Of a stretch of DNA of 64,000 nucleotides, positions 54,090 to 62,497 are shown piece by piece; positions within the stretch are counted from its first letter, which is position 1; every line of letters starts with the position of its first letter. The stretch is from Sphingomonas sp. M1-B02. GTDB lineage: Bacteria > Pseudomonadota > Alphaproteobacteria > Sphingomonadales > Sphingomonadaceae. The translations under genes were made by a program, and so were the position numbers. The stretch lies in contig NZ_CP110679.1 of assembly GCF_026167525.1 (NCBI RefSeq), forward strand, positions 3,541,071-3,605,070. The letters run 5' to 3'. Under the pieces are notes generated by a model. It was not told where the DNA came from, did no database searches, and saw only the letters and a list, made by a program, of their open reading frames with translations.

Positions 54090-55622
54090 ATGGCCGGGAA
54101 GCGGAAGATATTGATCGTGGGCGGCGGGAGCGCGGGCTGGCTTACCGCCGCCTATCTCGCCAAGGCGCTTGGTGTCGCCGAGCGGGCCGCGATCGAGATC
54201 ACCGTCCTCGAATCGCCCGAGATCGGGATCATCGGCGTGGGCGAGGGTACCTTCCCGACGATCCGCTCGACGCTCAAATTCCTCGGCATCGACGAGACGC
54301 AGTTTTTGCGGGCGACCGCGGCGACCTTCAAGCAGGGCGTGCGCTTCGACGATTGGCTGCACGCGCCCGAGGCGGGGCGGCGGCACCGCTACCTGCATCC
54401 GTTCGAGGCTCCGTTTCAGACGGACGGCATGAATCTGGTGCCCTATTGGCTGCTCCAGGAGCCGGCCACCCGCACGCCCTTTGCCGAGGCGGTGACGATC
54501 CAGAGCCAGGTCGCGGCCGAGCGCCGTGCGCCCAAGCGCACGAACGAGAGCGGCTATGGCGGGCCGCTGAGCTACGCCTATCATTTCGACGCGCGCAAGC
54601 TGGCGACGTTGATCCAGGAGCGCGCAGTGGCGTTGGGGGTGCAGCATCTGCGCGGGCTGCTGACCGGGGTCGAGCTGGATCCGGACGGTGCGATCGCGCA
54701 CATCGTTTCGCGCGAGCAGGGGGCGCTCGAAGCCGATCTGTTCGTCGATTGTACAGGTTTTCGCGCCGAGCTGATCGGCGAGGCGCTGGGTGCGCGCTTC
54801 CATTCGGTGCGCGACCATCTGTTCACCGATCGCGCGCTGGCATGCAAGGTCCCGCACGAACGGGCCGACGCGCCGATCGAGAGCGTCACGATCGCGACTG
54901 CGCACGAGGCCGGCTGGACCTGGGACATCGGCCTGGAGGGCGCGCGCGGGATCGGTTGCGTCTATTCCAGCGCGCATTTGAGCGACGCGCGCGCTGCGGA
55001 ATTGCTGCGCGATTATGTGGGGCACGACGATTTTGCTGCGCGCAGCATTCCCTTCGAGCCGGGCTATCGCCCGCAGCAATGGGTGAAGAATTGCGTCGCG
55101 GTCGGGCTCTCCGCGGGTTTCCTAGAACCGCTCGAGTCGACGGGCGTCGTGCTGATCGAGGCGGCGGCGGACATGATCGCCGAGCTGTTTCCGCACAGCG
55201 GTCCGGTCGAAGCGCCGGCACGGCGGTTCAACGCGCTGATGACGGCGCGCTACGACAATATCGTCCATTTCCTGAAGCTGCATTATTGCCTGAGCCGCCG
55301 CAGCGAGCCCTTCTGGCGCGACAATGCGGATCCCTCGTCAATTCCCGAGCGACTGCGGGAACTGCTGGGCGAATGGCGCCATCGGCCGCCCAATCGGTTC
55401 GACTTCGTGATCGATCTCGAGACCTTCGCCTTCTTCAACTATCAGTACATCCTGTACGGGATGGAATATCCGACCGATCTATCGGCCGCGCGCGGCGATT
55501 TCCCGCACGGAGGCGAGGCCGAGCAGCTGTTCGCGCGGGTGCGCAGCTTCGGGACGCAGGCCGCCGCGGACCTGCCGGGGCACCGCGAACTGGTGCGCGC
55601 GATCAACCGGGCAGCGTCCTAA
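54090..55622 (+). CDS. Flavin-dependent halogenase of the tryptophan 7-halogenase family
   Basis: A 510-residue FADH2-dependent enzyme. FAD motif ILIVGGGSAGWLTAAYLAK (GGGSAG at 11-16), VGEGTFPTI, and Lys81 in ATFKQGVRF, the position of the hypohalite-binding Lys of PrnA. The catalytic-Glu loop is GFLEPLESTGVVLIE. The usual WxWxIP reads WTWDIG, with Gly replacing Pro. I recall a sphingomonad/Caulobacter-type subgroup with this variant whose natural substrates are mostly unknown. ATG 54090 is preferred because GGG at residue 11 then matches family spacing, although no good Shine-Dalgarno precedes it. No biosynthetic cluster or flavin reductase adjoins it; GH2 genes lie upstream. Confidence 0.93.
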   Translation: MAGKRKILIVGGGSAGWLTAAYLAKALGVAERAAIEITVLESPEIGIIGVGEGTFPTIRSTLKFLGIDETQFLRATAATFKQGVRFDDWLHAPEAGRRHRYLHPFEAPFQTDGMNLVPYWLLQEPATRTPFAEAVTIQSQVAAERRAPKRTNESGYGGPLSYAYHFDARKLATLIQERAVALGVQHLRGLLTGVELDPDGAIAHIVSREQGALEADLFVDCTGFRAELIGEALGARFHSVRDHLFTDRALACKVPHERADAPIESVTIATAHEAGWTWDIGLEGARGIGCVYSSAHLSDARAAELLRDYVGHDDFAARSIPFEPGYRPQQWVKNCVAVGLSAGFLEPLESTGVVLIEAAADMIAELFPHSGPVEAPARRFNALMTARYDNIVHFLKLHYCLSRRSEPFWRDNADPSSIPERLRELLGEWRHRPPNRFDFVIDLETFAFFNYQYILYGMEYPTDLSAARGDFPHGGEAEQLFARVRSFGTQAAADLPGHRELVRAINRAAS

Positions 55623-56998
55623 GCGGTTTTCGCGGCAAAGCCTTTGTCGCCGGGGACCGCGCCCAGTTCGCCGGTCTGCCGCGCCTTCTTTCCGTAGACG
55701 AGTTCGAAGAGCGGGGTTGCCATCACCGTGGTGACGATCGCCATCAGCACCATTATCGAGAAGAGCGTTGGCCCGATCACGCCCTTTTGCAGGCCGATGT
55801 TGATGATGATCAGCTCCATCAGCCCGCGCGAGTTCATCAGCGCGCCGATGCCGAGCGCGGTGCGGTTGTCTTCGCCCGCAAGCCGCGCCGCCGCCCAGCA
55901 GGCACCGAACTTGGCGAGGATCGATGCGACGAGGATGCCCAGCGCCAGCAGCAGCAGCGGCACCGAATTGACCATGTCGAGCCGGGTGTTGAGCCCCGAA
56001 TAAGTGAAGAACATCGGCAGGAGGAGAACGACCGCGAGCGGCTCGACCTTGCGCTTGATCTCGTCGACGAACAGCCCGCGCGGCATCACGACGCCGAGCA
56101 GGAAGCCGCCGAACACCGCGTGGATGCCGATCGCGTCCATCAGGAAGGCCGAGAAGCAGAACAGCATGATCGTGATCGCCAGGATCGTCGTGCTCATCTC
56201 TCCCTGCTCCTCGACGATGCGGCCGAGCGGAGCGAGCAGGCGGCGTCCAAAGATGAGGACGAAGGCGGCGTAGAGCAGGCCGCCGCCGATCGCGATGACG
56301 GCGATCCCGGCGCCCGCCCCGAAGGTGGCGAGAACGATCGCCAGGACACACCAGGAGGCGGCATCGTCGAACGCGCCCGCCGTTAGCGAAAGCGTGCCGA
56401 GCGAGGTGTGGGCGAGGCCGCGCTCGTTGATGATGCGCGCAAGCATCGGAAAGGCGGTGAGCGCGATGCAGGCACCCAGGAACAGCGTCGCATTGGATTG
56501 GGTGATTCCGGGCGCGAAGAGGCCAGGGACGGTGAGCAGATAGGGCGTGATCGCCACCGCGATGAGGAAGGGCGCGATGATGCCCGACAGCGACACGGCG
56601 AAGGCGCTTCGCCCCTTGCTCCTGAAATGATCGAGCTGGAGCGTGGTGCCGACCAGGAACATGTAGAGCCCGACGCCGAGCTGGGCGCCGGCATAGAGGA
56701 CGTTCTTGGTTTCCTTGGGAAAGAGGGCGAGCTGGAACTCCGGAAAAAGCAGGCCGAGCAACGAGGGCCCCAGGACCACGCCCGCGATCATCTCCCCGAC
56801 CACCTGCGGCTGGCCGAGGAATTTCTGGCCGAGCCAGCCGACTACCCGGCAAGCAAGGATGATCACCCCGAGCTGGAGGAAGAAATGGATGCTGTAGTCG
56901 GCGGGGGTGAGCGACTGCGCCGCATTCACCGCGGGCCCGTGCGCGCCCAATATGTCGCCGAACGCTCGCAGCGAATCTTCATACAGATGCGACAGCAT
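55619..56998 (-). CDS. CPA2-family cation/proton antiporter
   Basis: A 459-residue membrane protein with about 12-13 helices (Na_H_Exchanger domain). Notable segments are PQVVGEMIAGVVLGPSLLG in the second helix pair, GLYMFLVGTTLQLDHF, LTAGAFDDAASWCVLAIV with the paired acidic residues (DD) needed for ion exchange, HAVFGGFLLGVVMPRG and GIGALMNSRGLMELIIINIG. It lacks the TrkA-N/RCK tail of KefB/C. The probable job is K+ or Na+/H+ exchange for pH and ion balance. I start at ATG 56998; a longer frame adds a non-conserved region. It converges on the halogenase gene with a 4-base stop overlap. Confidence 0.92.
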   Translation of the reverse strand: MLSHLYEDSLRAFGDILGAHGPAVNAAQSLTPADYSIHFFLQLGVIILACRVVGWLGQKFLGQPQVVGEMIAGVVLGPSLLGLLFPEFQLALFPKETKNVLYAGAQLGVGLYMFLVGTTLQLDHFRSKGRSAFAVSLSGIIAPFLIAVAITPYLLTVPGLFAPGITQSNATLFLGACIALTAFPMLARIINERGLAHTSLGTLSLTAGAFDDAASWCVLAIVLATFGAGAGIAVIAIGGGLLYAAFVLIFGRRLLAPLGRIVEEQGEMSTTILAITIMLFCFSAFLMDAIGIHAVFGGFLLGVVMPRGLFVDEIKRKVEPLAVVLLLPMFFTYSGLNTRLDMVNSVPLLLLALGILVASILAKFGACWAAARLAGEDNRTALGIGALMNSRGLMELIIINIGLQKGVIGPTLFSIMVLMAIVTTVMATPLFELVYGKKARQTGELGAVPGDKGFAAKTA

Positions 56999-57155
56999 TT
57001 CCCTCTCCCCCGATATGCGCGCGGACCGTCGGCCTCTTCGCACGTCGGTCAGGAAATGCCGGAACGGGCAGCGGGGCAATCGCCTAAATGCCCGTACCCT
57101 GCATTTTCCAAGTCGCGACGCCCCGATTGTTGCGCAGGCGGCACAGTGTAGTAAG

Positions 57156-57196
57156 GTGCCTACATGACAACGCGGACAATCTAGGTATGTAGGTAC
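57156..57196. promoter_or_regulatory. Palindromic operator of the toxin-antitoxin operon
   Basis: Inverted repeat GTGCCTACAT (57156-57165) and ATGTAGGTAC (57187-57196), nine of ten bases paired, with a 21-base spacer, just before the antitoxin ATG. A tandem half-site AGGTATGTAGGTAC lies in the right arm. Such sites are typical for auto-repression by an antitoxin/toxin complex. Confidence 0.6.
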
Positions 57197-57199
57197 GAA

Positions 57200-57439
57200 A
57201 TGAAGGTGTTCAGCAGCCGCGAGTTCAATCAGGACGTGAGCGCCGCGAAGCGATTCGCGCGTCTCGAGCCGGTCTTCGTGACCGACCGCGGCAAGCCGAC
57301 CCATGTGCTGATGAGCTTCGACGCGTTCCGCCGGATGAGTGGCGAGCGCGACAGCGTCGTCGACTTGCTGGCGATGCCGGGGCTCCCCGATCCGGAGCCC
57401 GAACGGGCCAAGGATTGGGATCGGCGCGAGCCGCTCTGA
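57200..57439 (+). CDS. Type II antitoxin, Phd/YefM family
   Basis: A 79-residue protein. The N-terminal Phd/YefM DNA-binding fold is seen in FSSREFNQDVSAAKRFARLEPVFVTDRGKPTHVLMSF; the C-terminal half (LPDPEPERAKDWDRREPL) is acidic and should thread into the toxin's active site. It should repress its own operon through the palindrome immediately upstream and neutralise the PIN toxin. Its stop overlaps the toxin start by one base. Confidence 0.93.
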   Translation: MKVFSSREFNQDVSAAKRFARLEPVFVTDRGKPTHVLMSFDAFRRMSGERDSVVDLLAMPGLPDPEPERAKDWDRREPL

Positions 57440-57936
57440 TGTATCTGCTCGACGCGCCGATCGTCTTCGAACTGCGCAAGGCGGCGTCGGGGCATGCCGA
57501 GCCGGGGCTGACCGACTGGGCGACAGGGGTTGCGCGCGAGCGGCTGTTCCTCTCGGCGCTCACGCTGCTCGAGCTCGAGACGCACGCAATCCGCACCGAG
57601 CGGCGCGACAAGGCCGAGGGCGGTGCGCTGCGGAACTGGATCGACGGGCATGTGATGCGCGCGTTCGACGGGCGGGTGCTGGCGATCGACGCGGCGGTGG
57701 TGCGCCGCCGCGGCCAGATCGCGATCGCAGACAGCCGCGATGCGTTGCTGGCGGCGACGGCGCTCGAACATTCGTTGACCCTGGTCACCCGCAACGGCGC
57801 TGCGTTCAAGGGCGCGCGAGTCAAGACGTTCGACCCCCGGGGGTATCGCGCCGCCGCGGCGGACGAGGAACTGGACTGGCGATCGGCGGCGCGGACCGGC
57901 CCCTTCTGGCTCAAGAACCTGTTCGTTCGGAGCTGA
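57439..57936 (+). CDS. PIN-domain ribonuclease toxin (VapC/FitB-like)
   Basis: A 165-residue PIN-domain protein. Metal-binding acids: Asp5 in LLDAPIVFELRK, Glu in LTLLELETHAI, Asp in IADSRDALLAATALEH, and TLVTRN near the end of the fold. VapC toxins are Mg-dependent RNases that cleave tRNA or rRNA and halt growth. A tail of about 30 residues (EELDWRSAARTGPFWLKNLF) after the PIN fold is longer than in typical members of about 140. ATG 57439 overlaps the antitoxin stop. Confidence 0.93.
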   Translation: MYLLDAPIVFELRKAASGHAEPGLTDWATGVARERLFLSALTLLELETHAIRTERRDKAEGGALRNWIDGHVMRAFDGRVLAIDAAVVRRRGQIAIADSRDALLAATALEHSLTLVTRNGAAFKGARVKTFDPRGYRAAAADEELDWRSAARTGPFWLKNLFVRS

Positions 57937-57954
57937 GGGAGTCCGCGCCCCGGA

Positions 57955-59010
57955 TCAGGCGGCGATCGTCGAGTTGTCGATCACGAAGCGATAGCGGACG
58001 TCGCTGCGCTCCATGCGGTCATAGGCCTCGTCGATCTGCGCGGCGTCGATCATCTCGATCTCGGAGACGATGCCCTTCTCCGCACAGAAATCGAGCATTT
58101 CCTGCGTCTCGGCGATGCCGCCGATCAGCGATCCGGCGATCGCGCGGCGCTTGAAGATCAAGGCCGACACGTCGGGCGAAGGATGGGCATGTTCGGGCAC
58201 GCCGACCAGGCACAGGGTGCCGTCGCGCTTGAGCAACGCGGTGAAGGCGTCGAGATCGTGGCTGGCGGCGACGGTGTTGAGGATCAGATCGAACGATCCG
58301 GCGTGCGCCGCCATCTCGTCGGCATTGCGCGAGACGATGACTTCATCGGCGCCGAGATCGAGCGCGTCCTGGCGCTTGCCCTCCGACGTGGTGAAGGCGA
58401 CCGTATGTGCCCCCAGCGCGTGCGCGAGTTTCACCCCCATATGGCCGAGCCCGCCGATGCCGACGATGCCGACCTTCTTGCCGGGGCCGGCATTCCAGTG
58501 GCGCAGCGGCGACCAGGTGGTGATGCCGGCGCAGAGCAAGGGTGCGACCGCGGCGAGCTGGTCCGCGGGATGGGCGATGCTGAGCACGAACTTGTCGCTG
58601 ACGACGATCTGTTCCGAATAGCCGCCGAAGGTGTGGCCGGGCGCGTCGGTGGTCGCGCCATTATAGGTGCCGACGAAGCCCGTGCCGGTGCAATATTGCT
58701 CGAGACCCTCGTCGCACGAGGCGCAGCTCTGGCAGCTGTCGACCATGCAGCCGACGCCGACCACGTCGCCCACCGCGAACCTGGTCACGTCCGCGCCGAT
58801 TGCCGAGACATGGCCGACGATCTCGTGCCCGGGGACGCATGGATAGAGCGTGCCGCCCCATTCGGAGCGGACGGTGTGGAGATCGGAGTGGCAGACGCCG
58901 CAAAAGGCGATATCGATCTGGACATCGTGCGGGCCCGGCGCGCGGCGCTCGATCGTCAGGGGCTGCACCGGCTGGTCGGCCGCCTGGGCGCCATAAGCGT
59001 GAACGGTCAT
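57955..59010 (-). CDS. Zinc-dependent NADP(H) alcohol dehydrogenase (YahK/cinnamyl-type)
   Basis: A 351-residue medium-chain dehydrogenase. Catalytic zinc ligands are in FCGVCHSDLH and VPGHEIVGHV; the structural zinc Cys cluster is SCQSCASCDEGLEQYC; the nucleotide motif is VGIVGIGGLGHMGVKLAHALG. The segment FGGYSEQIVVSDKFVL is typical of the YahK/Adh group that reduces aldehydes with NADPH. I start at ATG 59010. It is divergent from a LysR regulator with a 126-base gap holding a palindrome, so it is probably the regulator's target. Confidence 0.96.
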   Translation of the reverse strand: MTVHAYGAQAADQPVQPLTIERRAPGPHDVQIDIAFCGVCHSDLHTVRSEWGGTLYPCVPGHEIVGHVSAIGADVTRFAVGDVVGVGCMVDSCQSCASCDEGLEQYCTGTGFVGTYNGATTDAPGHTFGGYSEQIVVSDKFVLSIAHPADQLAAVAPLLCAGITTWSPLRHWNAGPGKKVGIVGIGGLGHMGVKLAHALGAHTVAFTTSEGKRQDALDLGADEVIVSRNADEMAAHAGSFDLILNTVAASHDLDAFTALLKRDGTLCLVGVPEHAHPSPDVSALIFKRRAIAGSLIGGIAETQEMLDFCAEKGIVSEIEMIDAAQIDEAYDRMERSDVRYRFVIDNSTIAA

Positions 59011-59092
59011 GGAATGGCTTTCTGAAAAGGAAGGTGAGGCTCCGCTCGTCGAGCAAGGCGCACTTCTTAGATAAGGGCTGCGCCCGTCCACC

Positions 59093-59105
59093 ATTAGGCG
59101 CTAAT
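59093..59105. promoter_or_regulatory. Candidate LysR-type operator
   Basis: A perfect inverted repeat ATTAG (59093-59097) and CTAAT (59101-59105) with centre GCG, within a TN11A context, in the gap between the divergent alcohol dehydrogenase and LysR genes. This fits the usual site for such regulators. Confidence 0.6.
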
Positions 59106-59136
59106 AAGTGCATGTAGTCATGTTCCGGATTCATAT

Positions 59137-60030
59137 ATGCAGCGCGACGAGCTTGCCGATCTCAACGCCTTCCTGACCGTTGCCGAAGAGCGCAGCTTCA
59201 CGCGCGCCGCGGCCAAGCTGGGCACGTCGCAATCGGCGCTGAGCCATACCGTGCGGCGGCTTGAGACCCGGCTCGACGTGCGGCTGCTGACCCGCACGAC
59301 GCGCAGCGTGATGCCGACCGAGGCGGGCGAGCGGCTGTTGCGGACGCTGCGGCCGGCGATCGACGATATCGAAGCGGAGCTCGCGGCACTCTCCGCATTT
59401 CGCGCCAAGCCCGCGGGGACGCTGCGGATCACGACGCTGGAAGTGGCGGCGCGCGAAATCTTGTGGCCGGTGCTCGAGAAATTGCTCCCCGCGCATCCCG
59501 ACGTGCATGTCGAGATCAACATCGATCTGTCGCTGACCGACATCGTCGCCGAGCGGTTCGATGCGGGGGTGCGGCTGGGGGATCAGGTGGCGAAGGACAT
59601 GATCGCGGTTCCGATCGGCCCCGAGCTGCGCATGGCGGCGGTGGCCGCGCCCGCTTATTTCGCGCGCAAGCCCAGGCCGCTGATCCCGCAGGACCTGGCC
59701 GAGCATGACTGCATCAATTTGCGGCTGCGCACCTATGGCGGGCTCTATGCCTGGGAGTTCGAGCGCGACGGGCGCGAGCTGAAGATGCGCGTGGGCGGGC
59801 AGCTGGTCTTCAACGATGTCGCGATGATCGTGGCGGCGGCAGTGGCGGGCTTCGGGGTGGCCTTCCTGCCCGAGGATCATTTCGCCGCGCCGCTCGCCGA
59901 CGGGCGGCTGGTGCGCGTGCTCGACGATTGGTGCCCGCCTTTTCCGGGCTATCATCTTTATTATCCGAGCCGGCGGCAGGTCTCGCCGGCCTTCGCGCTG
60001 CTGGTCGATGCGCTGCGCTATCGCGGCTGA
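59137..60030 (+). CDS. LysR family transcriptional regulator
   Basis: A 297-residue activator/repressor. The winged helix (residues 5-65) has FTRAAAKLGTSQSALSHTVRRLETRLDVRLLTRTTRSV; the co-inducer domain (about 90-295) contains GFGVAFLPEDHF. It is of the CrgA/aldehyde-responsive style often found divergent to an alcohol dehydrogenase or oxidoreductase, as here. The likely target is the neighbour gene through the ATTAG-N3-CTAAT site. The inducer is unknown. It is followed after 3 bases by the converging ubiB stop. Confidence 0.94.
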   Translation: MQRDELADLNAFLTVAEERSFTRAAAKLGTSQSALSHTVRRLETRLDVRLLTRTTRSVMPTEAGERLLRTLRPAIDDIEAELAALSAFRAKPAGTLRITTLEVAAREILWPVLEKLLPAHPDVHVEINIDLSLTDIVAERFDAGVRLGDQVAKDMIAVPIGPELRMAAVAAPAYFARKPRPLIPQDLAEHDCINLRLRTYGGLYAWEFERDGRELKMRVGGQLVFNDVAMIVAAAVAGFGVAFLPEDHFAAPLADGRLVRVLDDWCPPFPGYHLYYPSRRQVSPAFALLVDALRYRG

Positions 60031-60033
60031 GGC

Positions 60034-61566
60034 TCAGGTGAGGAGCAAGGTACCCGCCACGCCTGCAGCGGCCGCCAGGATGGCGATGGCGCCGTAGCGC
60101 CAGCCGCCGCCGACGCGGACGACTTCGATTTCCTTGAGCGGGGGCGAGGGCGGCGCGCCGCCGGGGGTGGGATAGCGCAGCTCGATGTTGCGGATCAGCT
60201 GGGGCAGGCGGGCGAGCGTCTGCAGATCGGTGATGATCCGGTCCGCCACCGCCGCCTCGGGCCCGAGCTCGGTGCGGATCCACTCGCGCACGAAGGGGGC
60301 CGATGTCTCCCACAGGTTGATATCGGGATCGAGCCCGCGCGCGACGCCCTCGACCATCACCATCGTCTTTTGCAGCAGCAGTAGATGCGGCTGGGTCTGC
60401 ATGTCGAAATCGCGGGTGATGTTGAACAGCCCGTCGAGCATCGCCCCGACCGACATGTCCTTGACCGGGAGCCCGCGCATCGGCTCGCCGACCGCACGGA
60501 GCGCCGTCGCGAATTCGGCGACATTGTGGTGCGCGGGGACATAGCCCGCCTCGAAATGGATTTCGGCGACGCGCTTATAATTGCCGGTGATCAGCCCGTA
60601 GAGAATCTCGGCGAGCCAGACGCGGGCGCGGCGATCGATCCGGCCCATGATCCCGAAATCGATCGCGGCGATGCGGCCGTCGGCCAGCGCGAACAGGTTT
60701 CCCTGGTGCATGTCGGCATGGAAAAAGCCCTCGGCGATCGCCTGGCGGAGGAAGGCGCGGATGAGCTTGTCGGCGAGCGCGGTGGTATCGTGTCCCGCGG
60801 CGATGAGCGCATTGCGATCGGATAGCTTGATGCCGTCGATCCATTCGAGCGTCAGCACCTTGCCGGTGGTGCGCTGCCAGTCGATCGCGGGCACGTAGAA
60901 ATCGGGCTCGGCGGTCATGCCGTCGGCGAGTTCGGAGGCCGAGGCGGCTTCGCGGCGCAAGTCTAGTTCGCGCGCGGTCCAGCGTTTGAAATGCTCGATG
61001 ATCAGGCGGGGGCGGAGCCGTGCCGCCTCGCCGCCCATGCCCTCGACCTGGGCCGCGGCCCATTGATAGGTGTCGATCGCGCGCGCGAATTCGACTTCGA
61101 TGCCGGGGCGCAGCACCTTGACCGCGACTCGGGCGCCCTGCGCGGTGACCGCGGCGTGGACCTGCGCGATCGAGGCGGCGCCGATCGGGACTTCGTCGAT
61201 CGTGGCGAAGAGGGTCTCGAGCGGGCGACCGAAGGAGGATTCGATCCGCTGGCGGATGATCGCGAAGGGGACGGGGGGAAGCGCGTCCTGCAGGCGGAGC
61301 AGATCGTGCGCCGCCGCCTCGCCGACGAGGTCGGGACGAGTGGCGAGCGTCTGGCCGAGCTTGATCGCGGCCGGGCCGATCGCCTGGAAGGCGTCGGCGT
61401 AGCGCGGGATTGCGGGGACCCGGGCGCCGAAGCGGGCGATGCGGGCAAGGCGGCGGATCGGCTTGGGGGTGTTGGGATCGCGCTCGATGCCCGTCAGGGC
61501 GCCGTGCCGCGCGAGGATGCGGCCCCATTTGAGGAGACGCCAGAGATGGGTGACGGGGGCGGTCAT
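60034..61566 (-). CDS. ubiB: Ubiquinone biosynthesis protein UbiB (ABC1/ADCK-like kinase)
   Basis: A 510-residue atypical kinase/ATPase needed for coenzyme Q production. The KxGQ-type signature AIKLGQTLATRPDLV, ATP-site VAVKVLRPGIEVEFARA, HADMHQGNLFAL and DFG-like IDFGIMGRID are all present, and the end has a hydrophobic anchor (AIAILAAAAGVAGTLLL). I start at ATG 61566, with GGGGAGG eight bases before it; that Shine-Dalgarno is the end of a repeat element filling the ubiE-ubiB gap. It lies in the same direction as ubiE, forming ubiE-ubiB. Confidence 0.96.
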   Translation of the reverse strand: MTAPVTHLWRLLKWGRILARHGALTGIERDPNTPKPIRRLARIARFGARVPAIPRYADAFQAIGPAAIKLGQTLATRPDLVGEAAAHDLLRLQDALPPVPFAIIRQRIESSFGRPLETLFATIDEVPIGAASIAQVHAAVTAQGARVAVKVLRPGIEVEFARAIDTYQWAAAQVEGMGGEAARLRPRLIIEHFKRWTARELDLRREAASASELADGMTAEPDFYVPAIDWQRTTGKVLTLEWIDGIKLSDRNALIAAGHDTTALADKLIRAFLRQAIAEGFFHADMHQGNLFALADGRIAAIDFGIMGRIDRRARVWLAEILYGLITGNYKRVAEIHFEAGYVPAHHNVAEFATALRAVGEPMRGLPVKDMSVGAMLDGLFNITRDFDMQTQPHLLLLQKTMVMVEGVARGLDPDINLWETSAPFVREWIRTELGPEAAVADRIITDLQTLARLPQLIRNIELRYPTPGGAPPSPPLKEIEVVRVGGGWRYGAIAILAAAAGVAGTLLLT

Positions 61567-61572
61567 ATGTCG

Positions 61573-61705
61573 ATCCTCCCCGGCACGGGGAGGGGGACCG
61601 CGACGCGTAGCGGCGTGGTGGAGGGGGCGTGCCACGGGCGGCTCGCTTGTGGCGCGCCCCCTCCACCATGCTGCGCATGGTCCCCCTCCCCGTGCCGGGG
61701 AGGAT
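61573..61705. repeat. Palindromic REP/MITE-like element (family A, copy 2)
   Basis: A 133-base palindrome bounded by ATCCTCCCC and GGGGAGGAT. The left half has GGCACGGGGAGGGGGACC and TGGAGGGGGCGTGCC, as in copy 1 at 24916-25043. The right half, with GCCCCCTCCACCATG and TCCCCGTGCCGGGGAGGAT, makes a better mirror here. It ends at the ubiB Shine-Dalgarno. Confidence 0.85.
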
Positions 61706-61720
61706 CAATATGGCGCTTCA

Positions 61721-62452
61721 TCAAATCTTCCAGCCCGAATGGATCGCGACCAGCCCGCCGAGCAGCGGCTCGACCCTGGTCTGGCTGAAGCCGGCCTCGC
61801 CGATCATGCGCTCGAAGCTGGGCATGTCGGGGAAGCGGCGGATCGATTCGATCAGGTAGCGATAGCTGTCCGCGTCGTTTGCGAGCAGCTTGCCGAGCCT
61901 GGGGACCATATGGTGCGAATAGGCATCGTAAAGCTGGCCGAAGCCGGGCCAGAGCGTCGTCGAGAATTCGAGGACGTAGAAGCGGCCGCCGCGCTTGAGG
62001 ACGCGGTGGGCTTCGCGGAGCGCCTTGGGAATGTCGGTCACGTTGCGGATGCCGAAGGCGATCGTATAGGCGTCGAAGAACTTGTCGGGCCACTGCAGCA
62101 TCTCGGCATTGGCCTCGGACCAGACGAGACCGTCGATCCCGCGCTTCGCGGCGCGCTCGACTCCGACCGCGAGCATCTCGGGATTGATGTCGGCGACGGT
62201 GATCGCCGCGCCCGAGGGCGCCATGCGGAAGGCGATGTCGCCGGTGCCGCCGGCCATGTCGAGGATATGCTCGCCGGCGCGCGGCTTCACCCGGCGGACG
62301 AACAGATCCTTCCAGGCGCGATGGAGGCCGCCGGACATGGCATCGTTCATCAGATCATATTTGGAGGCGACGTTGGAGAAGACCGCGCCGACTCGGGCGG
62401 TCTTTTCTTCCGGGGCGATGTCTTCGTAACCGAAGGAGACGGTGTCGGGCAT
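61721..62452 (-). CDS. ubiE: Demethylmenaquinone/ubiquinone methyltransferase UbiE
   Basis: A 243-residue SAM-dependent C-methyltransferase. It starts SFGYEDIAPEEKTARVGAVF, then FSNVASKYDLMNDAMSGG, the UbiE signature; SAM motif ILDMAGGTGDIAFRMA; later IAFGIRNVTDIPKALREAHRVLKRGGRF. It methylates the benzoquinone ring in ubiquinone synthesis. Length is usual. It is first in ubiE-ubiB and is divergent from mutM with only 45 bases between the starts. Confidence 0.97.
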   Translation of the reverse strand: MPDTVSFGYEDIAPEEKTARVGAVFSNVASKYDLMNDAMSGGLHRAWKDLFVRRVKPRAGEHILDMAGGTGDIAFRMAPSGAAITVADINPEMLAVGVERAAKRGIDGLVWSEANAEMLQWPDKFFDAYTIAFGIRNVTDIPKALREAHRVLKRGGRFYVLEFSTTLWPGFGQLYDAYSHHMVPRLGKLLANDADSYRYLIESIRRFPDMPSFERMIGEAGFSQTRVEPLLGGLVAIHSGWKI

Positions 62453-62497
62453 GTCCGCGCTCTAGCGGGGGCGGCGGAGCGGGGCTAGGGGCTTGGC

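Noticed and set aside
54083..56386. A 767-codon plus-strand frame covering the halogenase and antiporter
   Set aside because: It is a shifted frame over two well-supported genes and has no domain.
54090..57000. Secondary-metabolite gene cluster around the halogenase
   Set aside because: No synthase, carrier protein, flavin reductase or export gene of that type is nearby.
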